DNA of 64,000 nt from Amaranthus tricolor (Eukaryota > Streptophyta > Magnoliopsida > Caryophyllales > Amaranthaceae), in assembly GCF_026212465.1 (NCBI RefSeq), contig NC_080052.1:17453239-17517238 (forward strand), given 5' to 3'. Position 1 is the first letter of the stretch. Each line of letters starts with the position of its first letter. Position numbers and translations under genes: made by a program. Positions 1-12,800 of the stretch are shown here, piece after piece. Below the pieces are notes generated by a model, which was not told where the DNA came from, did not search any database, and worked only from the letters and a program-made list of their open reading frames with translations.

Positions 1-142
1 TGGAGAACAAGAGCGATTAAATCTTCAAGGTTAATACGTATTATCTGTAGAGATCCTTAATGTTCTCACTTTGAATCTCTAACAATGGGATGGTAGGGAA
101 AAAATAATTACGTCTAACCTAGAAATTATAACTTTTTATATA

Positions 143-400
143 CTACCTCCTATTCAGCTGAATTGTCCCATTTTTTTTTTTGGCACTATTCACTTATCAC
201 TCTTAATTTGTATTTTACTCTTAATCTATAAGTTAAAACATAGTCATATGGGATCTTGTTTGGTTTGTCTCAATACAAGGATTATTAATATCAACTTTTT
301 ATAATTTTTAATTAAGCATAATTTGAGATATTAAGAGTTAAAATGTTGCTTCGGCAAGTGTGAAAAGTCAAATGGGACAGTTCAGCTGAATAGGAGGGAG
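143..400. mobile_element. Stowaway-type MITE
   Basis: A 258-bp element with terminal inverted repeats. The left end (143-173) and the reverse complement of the right end (370-400) agree at 29 of 31 positions and start CTACCTCC / CTCCCTCC. It is flanked by TA on both sides (141-142 and 401-402), the target duplication of Tc1/mariner elements and their Stowaway derivatives. It has no coding capacity. Its ends resemble those of the mariner-like element at 54427-58149, which makes that family the likely source of its transposase (inference). Confidence 0.85.
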
Positions 401-402
401 TA

Positions 403-1250
403 TAATAATAGCCTATAACTAGCATTCAGCCCATCATAGTACACACCCCATTATAGAACACAGTTATAAAATAAGTCTCTACACATTTAAGATCCACATA
501 CATTAAGTCCGAACCCTTTGACTTTATTTAGATAACTTTAAGTTGAGCAAAAGAATAGCTTTAATAACTTATAATAACACATCACAAAATCTTGTGTAGA
601 CGAATAGCCCAACTAACATAATAAGTAGTATATAAATTTCTTATTTTGAAGACGGTCTCTCGTGAACTGTGATCCAACACTTTGATCCTTAAATCTCCAA
701 GAGAAAACATACAACCCCTAAATAGTTGCAATAGAAGTCCTCAAAATGTTGTCACCCAACAAACATAGAAAACATTTCTATTTAACGGAGACGAAAACAT
801 TGTCTTCCGCCAAGTAGTTTGACAACAATGCACATGGACCAAAACATATCCAATTGAACCACAATGATTCACGTTAATGTATAATTTGGTTTCTCCACAA
901 GTAAAAATTTGCCCATTCTTGCTAATCTCAAGCAAGCATCATCAACACTATTTCTTTCTTCAAGTTACCTTCCCAATACCCATTAAAAAGTAAAAACAGG
1001 AATACAGAATCAAATCTTTAGCATTTTTGTAGCATAATTGAACAGCAATGTATAACCCTATAAAAAATTAACATTTACTAGATCAAATAACAGAATAAAT
1101 CAATTGGAAACCCTTGCGCATAGAACAAAATTATAGAAGACAGCACCTTTTTATACAATCAAAAAGAGAAAAAAAAAAAGTACAAAAGATCAAATTGGCA
1201 ATTCTAATATCTAAAACCCAAATAACCCACAAAATAATTTTCAATTTTGA
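403..1250. other. intergenic, 3' side of the TMEM234-like gene
   Basis: AT-rich sequence with no ORF that resembles a protein family. A GACGGTCTCTC half-site near 652-661 matches the end motif of MITEs at 15995 and 28557. The part nearest 1250 probably carries the 3' untranslated region of the minus-strand gene, but no polyadenylation signal could be fixed. Confidence 0.4.
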
Positions 1251-1667
1251 TCACATAACACAAAGCCAAACACCCAAAACAATAAGAAAAGTACCAAATA
1301 AAGCATACCCAAGTCGAGTTTTTTCCCCTAAAAGAATCCCCATTACAGCAGTAGCAGCAAAAGTGGTCGCGTTTGTGACAGGAACAGCAAGAGAAATTGA
1401 AGTGTGACCAAGAATGGCGAAGAATGAAGCCGAAGCAGAGAGATTTAGGATGAGAGGGACTGAATATTGCCATGTTAGAAAGAGATTTAGGTAGCTTTTG
1501 AGTGTGAAAAGTATGCGTTGGTGAAGATTAGAAGATGCGGATTGTAAGGATTGTGAGGATTCAAGGGATTTTTGGTCCCAAATAACTGCACCTTTTCGCA
1601 TAAAAGCGTTAGTTGCTCCCCAAATAAGACCTACTGCTACCATCTTTTCTATGTCTCCGATCGGCAT
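1251..1667 (-). CDS. TMEM234-like small multi-pass membrane protein
   Basis: Single-exon gene of 138 residues. The N-terminal stretch VGLIWGATNAFMRKGA and the C-terminal half (VPVTNATTFAATAVMGILLGE) are the pattern of the TMEM234 / DUF1358 family, distant relatives of drug/metabolite transporters. About four hydrophobic segments are visible: residues near 10-25, 62-80, 85-112 and 118-138. The VTNATTF and LGEKT motifs lie in the last two. The biochemical role of the family in plants is not established. The start is the first Met of the open frame; a second Met follows at residue 9 (EKM), and family members often begin near there, so the true start could be eight residues later. It faces away from the kinase gene at 5719, with about 4 kb between them. 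Family recognition is by eye. Confidence 0.85.
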   Translation of the reverse strand: MPIGDIEKMVAVGLIWGATNAFMRKGAVIWDQKSLESSQSLQSASSNLHQRILFTLKSYLNLFLTWQYSVPLILNLSASASFFAILGHTSISLAVPVTNATTFAATAVMGILLGEKTRLGYALFGTFLIVLGVWLCVM

Positions 1668-4600
1668 TGTCGATGATTGATGTGAGCTTGATTGTACTTG
1701 TGACTTGCAGTTGCAGGTGTAGATTTGGACTCCGATGGAAATTTAGTGTTTTGTTATTATTATTATCGTCTCTATTTTGGTTGCTTGGTTGTGTAGGAGT
1801 TGGAAGAGACATGGGTCAAAGACCAGATTCCAATCGAGTTTCGTCTCTAATTTAAGGATTTGAATCTAATTTTTTAGTGGATTTGAATTTTAAATTTAAG
1901 TCTAACTTATTTAGAATTTGTACTCGCTAGACTTGTTAAATAAGTTAAATTTGCTATAAATCAAATATATTATACAACTCAAATCAGTTTTAAACTTATT
2001 TTAAATCTAATTTTATAATTATTTAAACTTAATATAGACACATATACAATCTAGAGACTCATTTAAGTATATGTAAAAAATTTAAGTATGAGTGATTTAA
2101 TTAAGTCTCAAAATTTGGGTGATTCTAAAATTTTTAGATCTTAAGAGTTTTAGATCTAAGTATAATTCCTCTAAATCTTTGATTATATTCATGAATAATT
2201 TGATTGAATCAATATCCAAAATACAAGCTCCAATTGATCATTAATAAATACCATTTATGATTGAAATGATGTGTTTATATTAGAATTTGCAATAAAAGTT
2301 AAGGTATAAGATGAACTAGAAGAAACATAATAAATAAAAGCTGCTTAGTAACTAGAGATGATATGAAAATAGCAAAAACAAATAGTGAAATTGGTGCTTC
2401 AACTAATCTTCTTCTTCCCCTTTTAAGCATCAAAAAGATTGCAAGTAGGGATGGTAATTCATGATAGTTCTACTACTCCTACTTCATGGATATGTACGAG
2501 AGTGTCTAGTAGGAAGGTGGAAGCTGTAAGAAAAAATATAAAGAAATTAAGCCAGTAGAGGCGCATACAACAACTAACAAAATCATGATAATTTATAACC
2601 GCCAAAAACGCTCGATCAAGCGAGGTTAGTTTAATAGGTTGAGCCATCACCAAGTGCGTTGGTCAAAAACTTTAAAGATAAACGAATGCTGAAAATGAAT
2701 CTGCTCAACCCGAGTCATCTCTCTTAAAGAGGTAGAGCAAATGCCCTGTACCTCAAGAATTGATTAAACCTACTTACAGAAGCTACTAGAAAGGTAAGGG
2801 AGATTCGCTCAACCGAGCCAACTTGCTCGACCTTATCAAACGACCTCTGGACTTGGTCTACTCAGCTTTTGTCTTCAAAATGAGCATTGTACACGATCGA
2901 GTCACCTTGGCTTGACTTGATAAGGGTCGAGTGGGCCTCAACTTAGTTCGAATAAGCACCATCTTCATTTACTTCCTTGAATTTTCTCTTTAAAGCTTCC
3001 CTGTCTCGAACCTTGGGGTCAAGTGAGCAGCACAGGCGCCAAATGTACTCATTATATGCTCGATTTTGACAAATTGAACTCAAAACACAACAATACCAAA
3101 ACACGAAACTTAGTAAAAAATCTAATAACATTAGGCTTAAATGTGTAAAACTCACTAAAAGAGTCAACCAAAGAGGATAAAATCAAAATTAACATGCGAC
3201 TAACAAGATGCCCCTTGAGAACTTACATAGCCTTTTTATTTTTTATTGATTTATTCAAAAGGGTCCAGAAGATTTAAGTACTGACCATGAATTATATGAT
3301 TCATTCAAGCACAAACATTCTTCGTATAATCTTTAAAGCTTCCATAACTTATTGATTTCATGTTCAACATCAATGTCTTAAATATCCGAACTTAACATAA
3401 CATTCTCTACATAACTTTACCAACAAGTAACATGCATGAAAGCACACAGAGTAGTACTATATGTATGTATCTCGTATACTACGTGCAAGCACATAAGCAA
3501 CACTGTGAGTCTCGTTACATACCCTTCATGAATTGATGTCCTAACACATAATAACAAGAATACATAAGGATATGACTTAAACAACTTTAATGCTCTTAAA
3601 TATATTGTATGATTTTCATAAGCCATCTAGGTCACTTATGATAACTTGGATGAAAAATTCCTACAATATATATATAAATACTTAATTCAAGACTAAAAAA
3701 ATCAACTTTAAATCTGTCATAAAACTTTAAAAACTTATCTTGAAAAATGGTCTTTGTTACTATGTTCAAAAGATATAACTACCATGTAGGACAAAGTTTC
3801 TTAGTTTTCAAGCACTGATAAGTATTTTAAAATTATTAGATTATTTAAAACAAGAAATAACATATTAAGATTTGTCTATCAAAAGTCCAACTCGAGAGAC
3901 CAATAAATCAACCAAAATGAACTAAAAATATATTAAATAAGTACTACCCAATTCTCCAAACCTTATGCCACACTCATCTAATTTAAATAAATTATTTTCC
4001 CTTTTTAAATTCAATTTTCTAAAAGAATTATAATTCTAATTAATTTTAAACTCCAAAATTTATTAAATAAACAAAAATCATCCTTTATATGAATTTAATA
4101 TATGTAATAATTATTTAATATGAACAAAATAGATAATTAGTTAAGCTATAAGGGTTGGAGGTAATTACAAATAATTCTTTGGTAACTTTCATTGATACGG
4201 ACATTATGATTAATTTTCATAATTTTAATATCATTATCAATGGCATTGTCAAAAAAGTATCATTCACATTTTTCATATTTTTATCATTTTACGATTCTTT
4301 TTGAAAAAATTACGTTTTTCACATCTAGATAAATATTTTCTTTTAGGACACATAATTATTCATTAATCACCCAAAAAATAAAATTTCAATGAAAAATCAA
4401 AAGAGGAGCAGTATTACCTAATTTGGAGCAAAATTTCAAAAGTTTTTGACAATTTACAATATAATCTTCCTCCTGCAAATAAAAATTGTGCAAAGTTTTT
4501 TTTTCAAATTTCACTGATAAAATAACAAAAATAAGTTAAACCAAAAAATAAAAATTCTCAGCCACAGTCAACCCAGAAATTTCGACTGAAATTCCAACTC

Positions 4601-5389
4601 CTTATTACTGAAATTCGCGTAAGTTGCAAGGTTCATTACAATTTCAAAAACTTTCACCCCTTTGTACTAAAATTTGCATGATTAAGTCACAAATTTGCAA
4701 GGTCTACACCAATTTCATTCTCATCAACTTAAATTTTGGCAAATTTTGAAAAAAAAAACTTAAAAAAAATTTATAGAGATGAGATGAATTATACCTTCAC
4801 TAATTCACTTTTAATGAGTATTTTTTTTATTTTTTTTCAATGGTAAATAAATAATGTAAAGTGAATAAATAAAATTTAGAGAAGATGAGTATTTCAAAAT
4901 TCATGCCTATGGTAGAAAAAAGGAAATAAACTTAATCTGGGAAGTTGAAAGTGCTTTTTATAGGAATAATACTATAAATAATGGATTCAGATTTAATTGG
5001 GAAAGTGAATAAATAATGGATTACAATAATAAGATTTGAGTTGGAGAAGCAAAGCTGAATTTATTTTTATAATATTAGTTTTTTACTAAGTTAGGCTCTT
5101 AAAAAAATTAAAAATTAATACTCTGAGTTATTATTAATGGTGCTTCTGATAAGGCTGGGCTTAACTTTTACTCTATTATTTACTTTTAATAATTTTATAT
5201 AATAGACTTTTTGTATAGACTCGTCATAATGAAACAGTCTCATACAAAAAGAACTATTTTGTAATACATGATTAATGATTTTAACATTAAAAAAAATATT
5301 TTAAAATTGTGCAAGAAAGGATAAAAAAAAGGAAATTACAATATAAATGTCGGCTTTAAAAAGTCAACATGTCAAAGGACAAAATTCTA
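1668..5389. other. intergenic between divergent genes, repeat remnants
   Basis: About 3.7 kb between the TMEM234-like gene (minus) and the CK1-like gene (plus). 1668-1860 is the likely leader and promoter of the minus gene. 2600-2940 contains several copies of a CTCGACC / GCTCAACC motif also found in the LTR-like repeats at 50.6-54.4 kb, so it is probably a degraded relative. 3940-5340 is very AT-rich; nothing coding is seen. A short imperfect inverted repeat (arms of about 14 bp reading CTTTTTGTATAGAC and its complement) lies at 5208-5251. Confidence 0.4.
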
Positions 5390-5718
5390 GTTACCGAAGA
5401 ATGCTACACATCTCCTTTGCTTATCCAATTCCAGCTCAATTCCTCAAAAATTCCTCCCATTTCCACCCTCCTTCCCTTCCCTAATTAAAAATCCCCAAAA
5501 CTCCACCTCATACACTCATCATCTTTCTCTTTTTCTCTCTGGATGTCTGCTTACCCGCTTTTAGCTTGAGTTTTCTCTCTCTTCCCTTCATCGGCACCTA
5601 CTTTTCCCTTTATCTATCCAAAATCCTAACTTATGTTTTCAATTTTACGCTATTGATTTCACCATATCAATCAATTTCATCGGTGTTAGTTTTGATTGTT
5701 TAATTTATCGAAATCGTT
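5390..5718 (+). promoter_or_regulatory. probable 5' leader / core promoter of the CK1-like gene
   Basis: Pyrimidine-rich tract (runs of TTCC and CTCT at 5450-5600) directly upstream of the start codon, typical of plant housekeeping leaders. No clear TATA box is seen. Limits are approximate and the transcription start is not determined. Confidence 0.35.
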
Positions 5719-8700
5719 ATGGATCGGATCGTCGGAGGCAAGTACAAGCTAGGTCGCAAGATCGGCAGTGGTTCCTTCGGTGAAATTTTCCTTGGTTGGT
5801 ATTTGATCTTGATTTTGTAGTTTTTTCAACTTGATTTCAATTAGGTTTTATGATTTTTAATTGTGGATGTTTTCTGATTTGCAGCTACTCATATCGACAC
5901 CTTCGAGATTGTCGCTGTAAAGCTCGTAAGTTTGATATTTTTTTTTGAAAAGGGCCATATTTTAGGTTATTTTAGCTGAAATTAGTTGTGGAATTAGCTC
6001 AATAGAAGTTGATTGGTTTACTGAAATTTTTGAGAATTGAAATTTGCTTAATTTAATTTATGTTTAGCTAAAATTGACTTTGAAGTTGATTATATTTGAC
6101 AGGAGAATACCAAGACGAAGCATCCGCAATTACTGTATGAGGCGAAGGTATACACCATTCTTCAAGGAGGAAGTACGTAACAATTTTAAGTCATGTATAA
6201 TGTCATTTGCTACCATTGTATTGACTCTAAGCTTGCTTTTTTATTTTTTGTACTACTTCAAATTCATGTTGCTAATGTTCTTTTTAAATACTATGGTAAC
6301 TTAGGTGGGATTCCAACTGTGAAATGGTCTGGAGTGGATGGGGAAGATAATATTCTCGTGATTGATTTATTAGGGCCTAGTCTTGAGGATCTTTTTGTGT
6401 ATTGCGGAAGGAAGTTCTCATTGAAAACGGTCTTAATGTTGGCTGATCAAATGGTACGAACATATTTTTGGCTTTATATTGATGATGAAACAGAAATCAT
6501 TACCAAGTCATTTTAGTGATATGATTACTATTTATGAATTTGTATGGATTATTGGTAATGCTGTTTCACAATTTCATTACTGCAGATTACAAGAATAGAA
6601 TATGTACATTCAAAAGGCTTTTTACATCGAGATATCAAACCTGATAACTTTCTCATGGGTCTAGGTCGGAAAGCGAATCAGGTAGGCTGAATCAAATATC
6701 TTTATTTAACCTGTTGCTGTTAATGGTTCGTTAAAATCACCTAAACTAATTGTCTAATGACAGGTTTACATTATTGATTTTGGTCTTGCAAAACGTTATC
6801 GGGACTCGACTACAAATCGCCATATCCCTTACAGGTGAATTGACTCAGTTGATATGTTTCTTTTGTCTTGTACTCTTGTTAGATTTCCTTGTAATGCTGA
6901 TGCCAAAACTTAAGGAATACAATTTCATGTATAAGTTTCCACTGAACTATATTCATGTAATCATGTCCTAATAGTGCTACTCGTTTTTTAGCTTCCTTCT
7001 CATATTCTTGTGGAACTAGCTCCAAATGCATTTGCTTTTTTCTTAATATCGATGTAGGGAGAACAAGAATCTGACGGGAACTGCACGTTATGCTAGTTGC
7101 AACACTCACCTCGGCATTGGTAAGTCTAAATTATGTAGTTTAACTATTTTGGTCTTTGTAGCCTTTGATTACCGAAGATTTTCTGCGTTGATATGAATTT
7201 TTTCATGTAGTGGATCCCATATTGTTGGGATTAAGGTTCCGGATTATTGTGCTGTTGTTGTGTGGCCTTTGGTCACAGTCTCACAATTTATCCTCTTTAA
7301 TGTAGAGCAAAGCCGGCGTGATGATCTAGAGTCACTTGGATATGTTCTCCTTTATTTTTTGAGAGGAAGGTGTGCTATTTCTCTACACTGTTTGAGATTT
7401 GTTATTTTATTTCAAGTATAACCAAATGTTGTAGTTTAAAGCTTTCTTTTAATTTTTTTTTCTTTCTGTACATAGCCTACCCTGGCAAGGTCTAAAAGCC
7501 GCAACAAAAAAGCAAAAATATGACAAAATATGTGAGAAGAAGTTGGCTACTCCAATAGAGGTATTTCCATAAATTATTTAATGCGTTGTGGAAAATTTTA
7601 AGATTGATTTTTGCAGTATTTTGTGGTGAGTGTACATGTTTATCTGAATATTTCATCTTTTCTCCTCAAAGGCGTTATGCAAATCGCATCCAGTGGAGTT
7701 TGCCTCTTACTTGCATTATTGTCACTCATTGACATTTGATCAAAGGCCTGATTATGGATTCTTAAAGCGCTTGTTTCGTGAACTATTTACCCATGCAGGT
7801 AATTTATAGTTGTGATTTTGTTGAAATTGTGCCAATCATTGCTGTCCAAGAAGCTTTTTCACTTGTGCGTGCATTTAATGCTTGTATTGGAAGTTGGAAT
7901 TGCTTTGACCTATGATCATATCCTTGGTATTCTCAGGATATTCTTTTGATTACATCTTTGATTGGACCATTATGAAGTACCAGCAGGCACAAAAAAGTAG
8001 AAACCAGTCTCAATTATCGGTAAGTTATCCGAGGTCAAGTCAGATGAACGTGCTTTGCTTTTGCACTATTGCTACATCTGTTCTAGGAAACTGTTCTTTG
8101 GTTTTTAGGTCTCTTTTATAGAATGAATATCTTTGTAATAGACTTCCAATTTAGTGGTATGCACTTGTGTTGCTTTTCAGTTATGTTACCCATGTATCAA
8201 AAAGCATTTAGTAAAGTGGTAATCGATTATTGAATTTCTTAATTTACTTATATTTGTCATCTTTTTTAGTCTATCCAGGAATGTCATTCTCTTACTGACA
8301 TTAATTATCCAAAATTTGCAGCCTGCTCCTGGAGGAAGTAATATCCGAGCGATCCCGATGGATGTGGATAAGAATCAAGGTTAGATGCCTTTACTTGTAA
8401 CTTGTTTGCCTAATTTAGATCTTCTTCTGAGGGGGTGCTTGAAAAAAAGATAAGTTTGATCTCCTCTCTCCCCTTTCCATCATTATTCCCTCATCTCCAA
8501 ACAAAGAACCAAACAAATGGGTTTATATATAATGTCTCATAACATGATTCTTGTTGGCAGAAAATGGGGTAGAATTGTATCTTTTTGTTTATTGTTATCA
8601 TCACTTTTTTGTGTTTCTATAACTCACTTTTATGTGATTTTTGGATTTCTTTCAACTCTGCAGTATCTACTATATTTCACTGTGTTGTGTCTTATGTGAA

Positions 8701-9392
8701 GTGATTTGTGATCCCCCTTGGCTTTCGAGGTTTTGTAGACTTGTGATAGTGCATCCCTAAACTTCTAATCAATCCAGTATAAAGACTTTTTCTGATCTCT
8801 ATTTTGCCTTATTGAAATGATACAGGGTAGAAATCTTTGTATTACTTTTGCCTATTGTTATATTGTGCCTGTGAAAAGTATAAGATGTCTTTACGTTCTG
8901 AATTTTTGTAGCATGCACAACTCCTTGATTGGACGTGCTCAATTCTAATCCTTTTTTAAATATTCTTTTTTCAGTGGGAAGGAGTGCTATGTATAGTGGT
9001 ATTACAGATGGTGTCAAAATCAGCAATGGGGGTTCTGATCCTCGCATGCGTTCTAGTTTGGCCGCTGAGAAAAATTGGAGTTCTGAAAGCATGGCTTACA
9101 AAGATGTATGTGTCTTTAATGCAATTAACCTCTAGTTATGACCTTGAGTATTCTTTTACGCTAACATTTTTAAAGAAAAAATTACCTATCAGTTGCCTTA
9201 GCCTGAAATTTATCTTTGGTAAATGTTCAGTTGCCATCAACTTCATTTTCATCACATGCGGTCTTGAGAAAAGAAGTCACAGAACCAGTTAAGTCTACTG
9301 AAGCTATAAATTCAAATCAAGGACATGTCCATAAAACCGGTCCTTCAAGCAAATGGATTTCTCCTCTGATGCGCATGTCCTCTGCAAAGTGA
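5719..9392 (+). CDS. casein kinase 1-like Ser/Thr protein kinase (CKL3/4-like)
   Basis: Fourteen exons: 5719-5794, 5885-5925, 6103-6172, 6305-6453, 6586-6681, 6764-6834, 7058-7119, 7306-7369, 7476-7560, 7672-7798, 7937-8019, 8322-8379, 8975-9105 and 9231-9392. They join to 1275 nt, 424 residues. The kinase domain spans about residues 9-295: glycine loop GSGSFGE (16-22), ATP-binding Lys38 in VAVK, catalytic HRDIKPDN (126-133), DFG (149-151), and the CK1 hallmark LTGTARYAS that replaces APE. The tail (about 296-424) is Ser-rich with no recognised domain, as in plant CKLs. [18 protein letters not shown] wording near residues 26-38 points to the CKL3/4 subgroup. CK1 enzymes phosphorylate acidic or primed Ser/Thr sites and act in hormone and light signalling; the substrate here is unknown. 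All junctions are GT..AG and no key residue is missing. Confidence 0.95.
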
Positions 9393-9895
9393 TCAAAGGT
9401 GGTTATATTTCTTCTGGATTGTTGATCTGGTCATGTGACAGACGATAAAAAGACTCCATATCCTTCTTCCAGGTTAAACTATACTGGATGTTATCTTCTC
9501 TACAGAAACCCGTTTCACCTCAGATTTGCCACTCCTAGTGTGATTTGAGCTTATGCCATGATGCAGTACCATCGAAAATTACAACAATTCTATTTGGATT
9601 TATAGCATATTACCTGAAAAGATAGGTGCAACTGGTGTGCTGATGGCATGAACTGCACACATCCCTCTTGTATTTACATTTCTGTGTAATAGGACAACTG
9701 TGGCATTTTCATTGATGTGCATACCGCAATAGTTGTAGAATCCTCTGCCACTTCGTTGTCATCAACAGCGTTCATCTATTTGGTTCATGGGTTTGTGAGT
9801 TGCATTTTGTACTTTTATGAGAATCGGATGTATGTGACAGTAGCAACATACGTTAGCTTGACTATTAATTATATTCTGAATTTCTAGACAAAAAA
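9393..9895 (+). other. probable 3' untranslated region of the CK1-like gene
   Basis: Sequence after the TGA stop is of mixed composition and less AT-rich than the flanks. No ORF is supported. A GT-starting donor right after the stop (AAAG|GTGG, 9400) and an AG acceptor near 10692 would allow a 3'-UTR intron, but this cannot be decided from sequence alone. Confidence 0.35.
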
Positions 9896-12800
9896 ATTTG
9901 GATGTGTTTCTTCTTGATTTGGTTACTTCATAACGAAGCTACGTCAGGCATTACTGTGTTTTTATTATTAACTTAAAAGTTCTTTATGTTTAATTTTAAT
10001 TGTTTCAAAATTTTTTTTGTCAAGCATGAACTCTAAAATTACACATGATATTTTCCCAAAAAAAATTTCTATGCTGTACAAATTGTCATATTATGTTTTC
10101 CATTTTTTGTTAACTTCTTACTCTTTTCTATTAATGTGCCTGTTTTCTATTAACGTGCCTCTTTTTTCTATTAATGTGTCGGTTTTTGTAAATTACACTT
10201 ACTTTCTCTTGTTTATTCCGCATATCTATTAACGTGCCTGTACTGTGTTCCTTGGTACTTGCTAGTCTCCAGAATCTTCTGCGGTATAAGATCTTCCTCT
10301 TCCCTCTTTTCCTTTTGCATTATGTATTCTTACTGTCCTTTTCCCCAGTCTGCCCCCAAGTTTTTCCTTTTTTACTTAATGTTCGCATTTTTATAAAAGC
10401 TTTTATTATTCATTTTTCTGCAATTTGTATCAGATTTGAAAAGAATTTTTAGTAGTTTTTTGCCGCCAAAATCCCTTTCTTTGCAGATTTCTTTCATAAG
10501 TGAAACCTTATCTTTCTATTGGTTCTTATGTTTTCATGGGTCTTTTGATTCACTAAATTTTTTTGTTTTAAGTGAAGCCTTTATTATTTTCTGAAAAGCT
10601 TGTCAAATGAGCCGGTGCATATTTATCGTACTTGCTATTAACTTTGTTCTCTAGTTATTTGATCCTTTGAATATATGCTTATTTCTCTGCAGGGATTCCA
10701 GAACAAAGAAATGGAACATCTTTCGTGATTTGAGGAGACAGCAATGCACCTCTGCTTGTGAATGTACTTGTCTAGGATGCAGTCTTCTGTCTGATTCTAT
10801 TGGACATCATATTTTAACACACTATTTAGCTTCTTAGCTTCCAATTGATGCTGTTGGTGAAATTGCAGAGTCTAGCACTGGTCTTAAATGCATTGGTACT
10901 ATGCTAATTTATATGGTAGTTTGTGAGGTGAAAATTTTTTACAAGCAGCTACTTTTGTTGAAGATAAAATCCAGATGGGCTAATTCGTTTGCCACTTGAC
11001 AAGCTTCTGCTGGCAGTACTCTTGGAGTATATTCAACAAAGTTCTGATATGGATACCTAAGAGGTTACCTCTAAATTTAATTGAATTATGATAGATATAT
11101 AGTATGCCTAAATTTGGGGATTTGCAGTTTACACTTTGCTTCAAAGTTAGCTGCAATTTTCTGTCTCTTTCTCTATTTTCGGGATACATTTGTGAATGCT
11201 TCTGTCTCCCTCATTTGGTTCTAGAGGTTATTGCATTCATTCGAAATGGTGGATATTTATGCAGCATTATTCAAGGAATTTTGATTATTATTGCAATTAT
11301 CCTCATCTTGAGTGGGCTTGCTTCGTCTTTCCTTGCACTTTTATACCTTTTTTAGGTGGGAGTTGGCTTTCCGACATTTGAGCTTCAAGTTTTATTTCTG
11401 AGGTCAGTTGAATAGTCTGTTGATTAGTTTTGAGAAAATTGAGATCTTGCTACTGATTGTTGATGTATGATAGGCGAAATCAGCTCTGCATTTTTCTCAT
11501 TAAGTATTCATGTACTTCCTCTATTCAAAATGCTCGCAAGATTTTGACTTTTTGACCATGTTTGCTTTAAAAATTGAATTTTGAATTAAAATGATCAGAA
11601 AGTCAAAATATTACAACTATTCTGAAACACAGGAATTATTTATTAGCATCCAGTCTAATGTACCGTTGGCTTGTGGATGAAACTAGTTTACAATTGATAG
11701 TCAAGTTATCTACTTCAAAAATTGCAAATCCAGGTCTTGAATAGAGGTTAGCGTGGTTGTTGGACTTGTGACAATGAATGGATAATGGATGACTGTTGAA
11801 TCTGAGGAGCTCTGAGTGGTGCTATTATGATGCTCACATTTAGTTTTCTGCGTCATGACATACCCTTGTCTTTTGAAGTTTGATCTTTCAGCGCTTTTGT
11901 TTGTTCTCAGTTCTACTCCAAGTAACTCCCCAATTTCGATGCAGATTTTTTTTAAGAAATTAAAATTCTGTTACGAGAAAAAAGCAAAGTGATGCATTCT
12001 AAGCATTGTCTGGTCCGGAGAATTGTGGTGGTTAAAGAAAATCTGCTTTTCAGTGTGAATTTTCCACTTGTTTTTTTTAGTTAAGTTCTGCTTTCTGCTG
12101 TCTATGCCCAATCTCCTTTCACTTGCTTTCTTGCTGCGTATTACTTAAAAGACTAAAAGCCTGGTTGCTGAAGACAGAATCACATCAGTGAGCCCCATTG
12201 AGACTGGCAAGGGCTAGTTGTCTCGGGTTAGTTTAATTTTCTTTCTAACTGCCTCTTCCATGTAGACAAATCTATGACGAGAGAGCATGTGAAGCATTGT
12301 GGTTGGCAGGAATAAGCAGCGCCAAAGCAGACTTTGGCGATTACACAGTGACAGCAGTAGCTTGGGTAATTACAGGCAGTGAGATCTTTTATGGGTTTTT
12401 AAGTGATTTGCATTGAAAAACAGGGGAATTGTTTTGACTGAGTGAACGGAGGAGTTGATTTCCGACTTTTCGGTCCAACAGTTATGGTTTGTGTGGTTAT
12501 CCTGGGTGAACATGGGGGTTCTGTGCTGGTCTTCAACGGAAGCAGTAACGAGTGATTTCTGGTTCTTGCTTTCTGGTAGGATGGTGTGAGGCTGCAGGTG
12601 GTGGTATGGAAGAATGTTCTTATGGTGATCCAGTGAGACTTCGGCACCATGTTTGTTGCTTTGGAATCATTAGTACAGGAAGACTGAACGTGTTTTCCTA
12701 TAGAACCAACCAAAGGTAAGTTTTTCTTGAATTGCGTTATCCGTCTATAGAAATTTTTCTAAAATAATTTTACGTTGAAAAAGTTTTCCATGAAACCGAA

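Noticed and set aside
12399..12713. 104-codon minus-strand ORF
   Set aside because: Ser/Thr/Pro-rich composition without any family motif, no splice context, and opposite to the only plausible transcript in the area.
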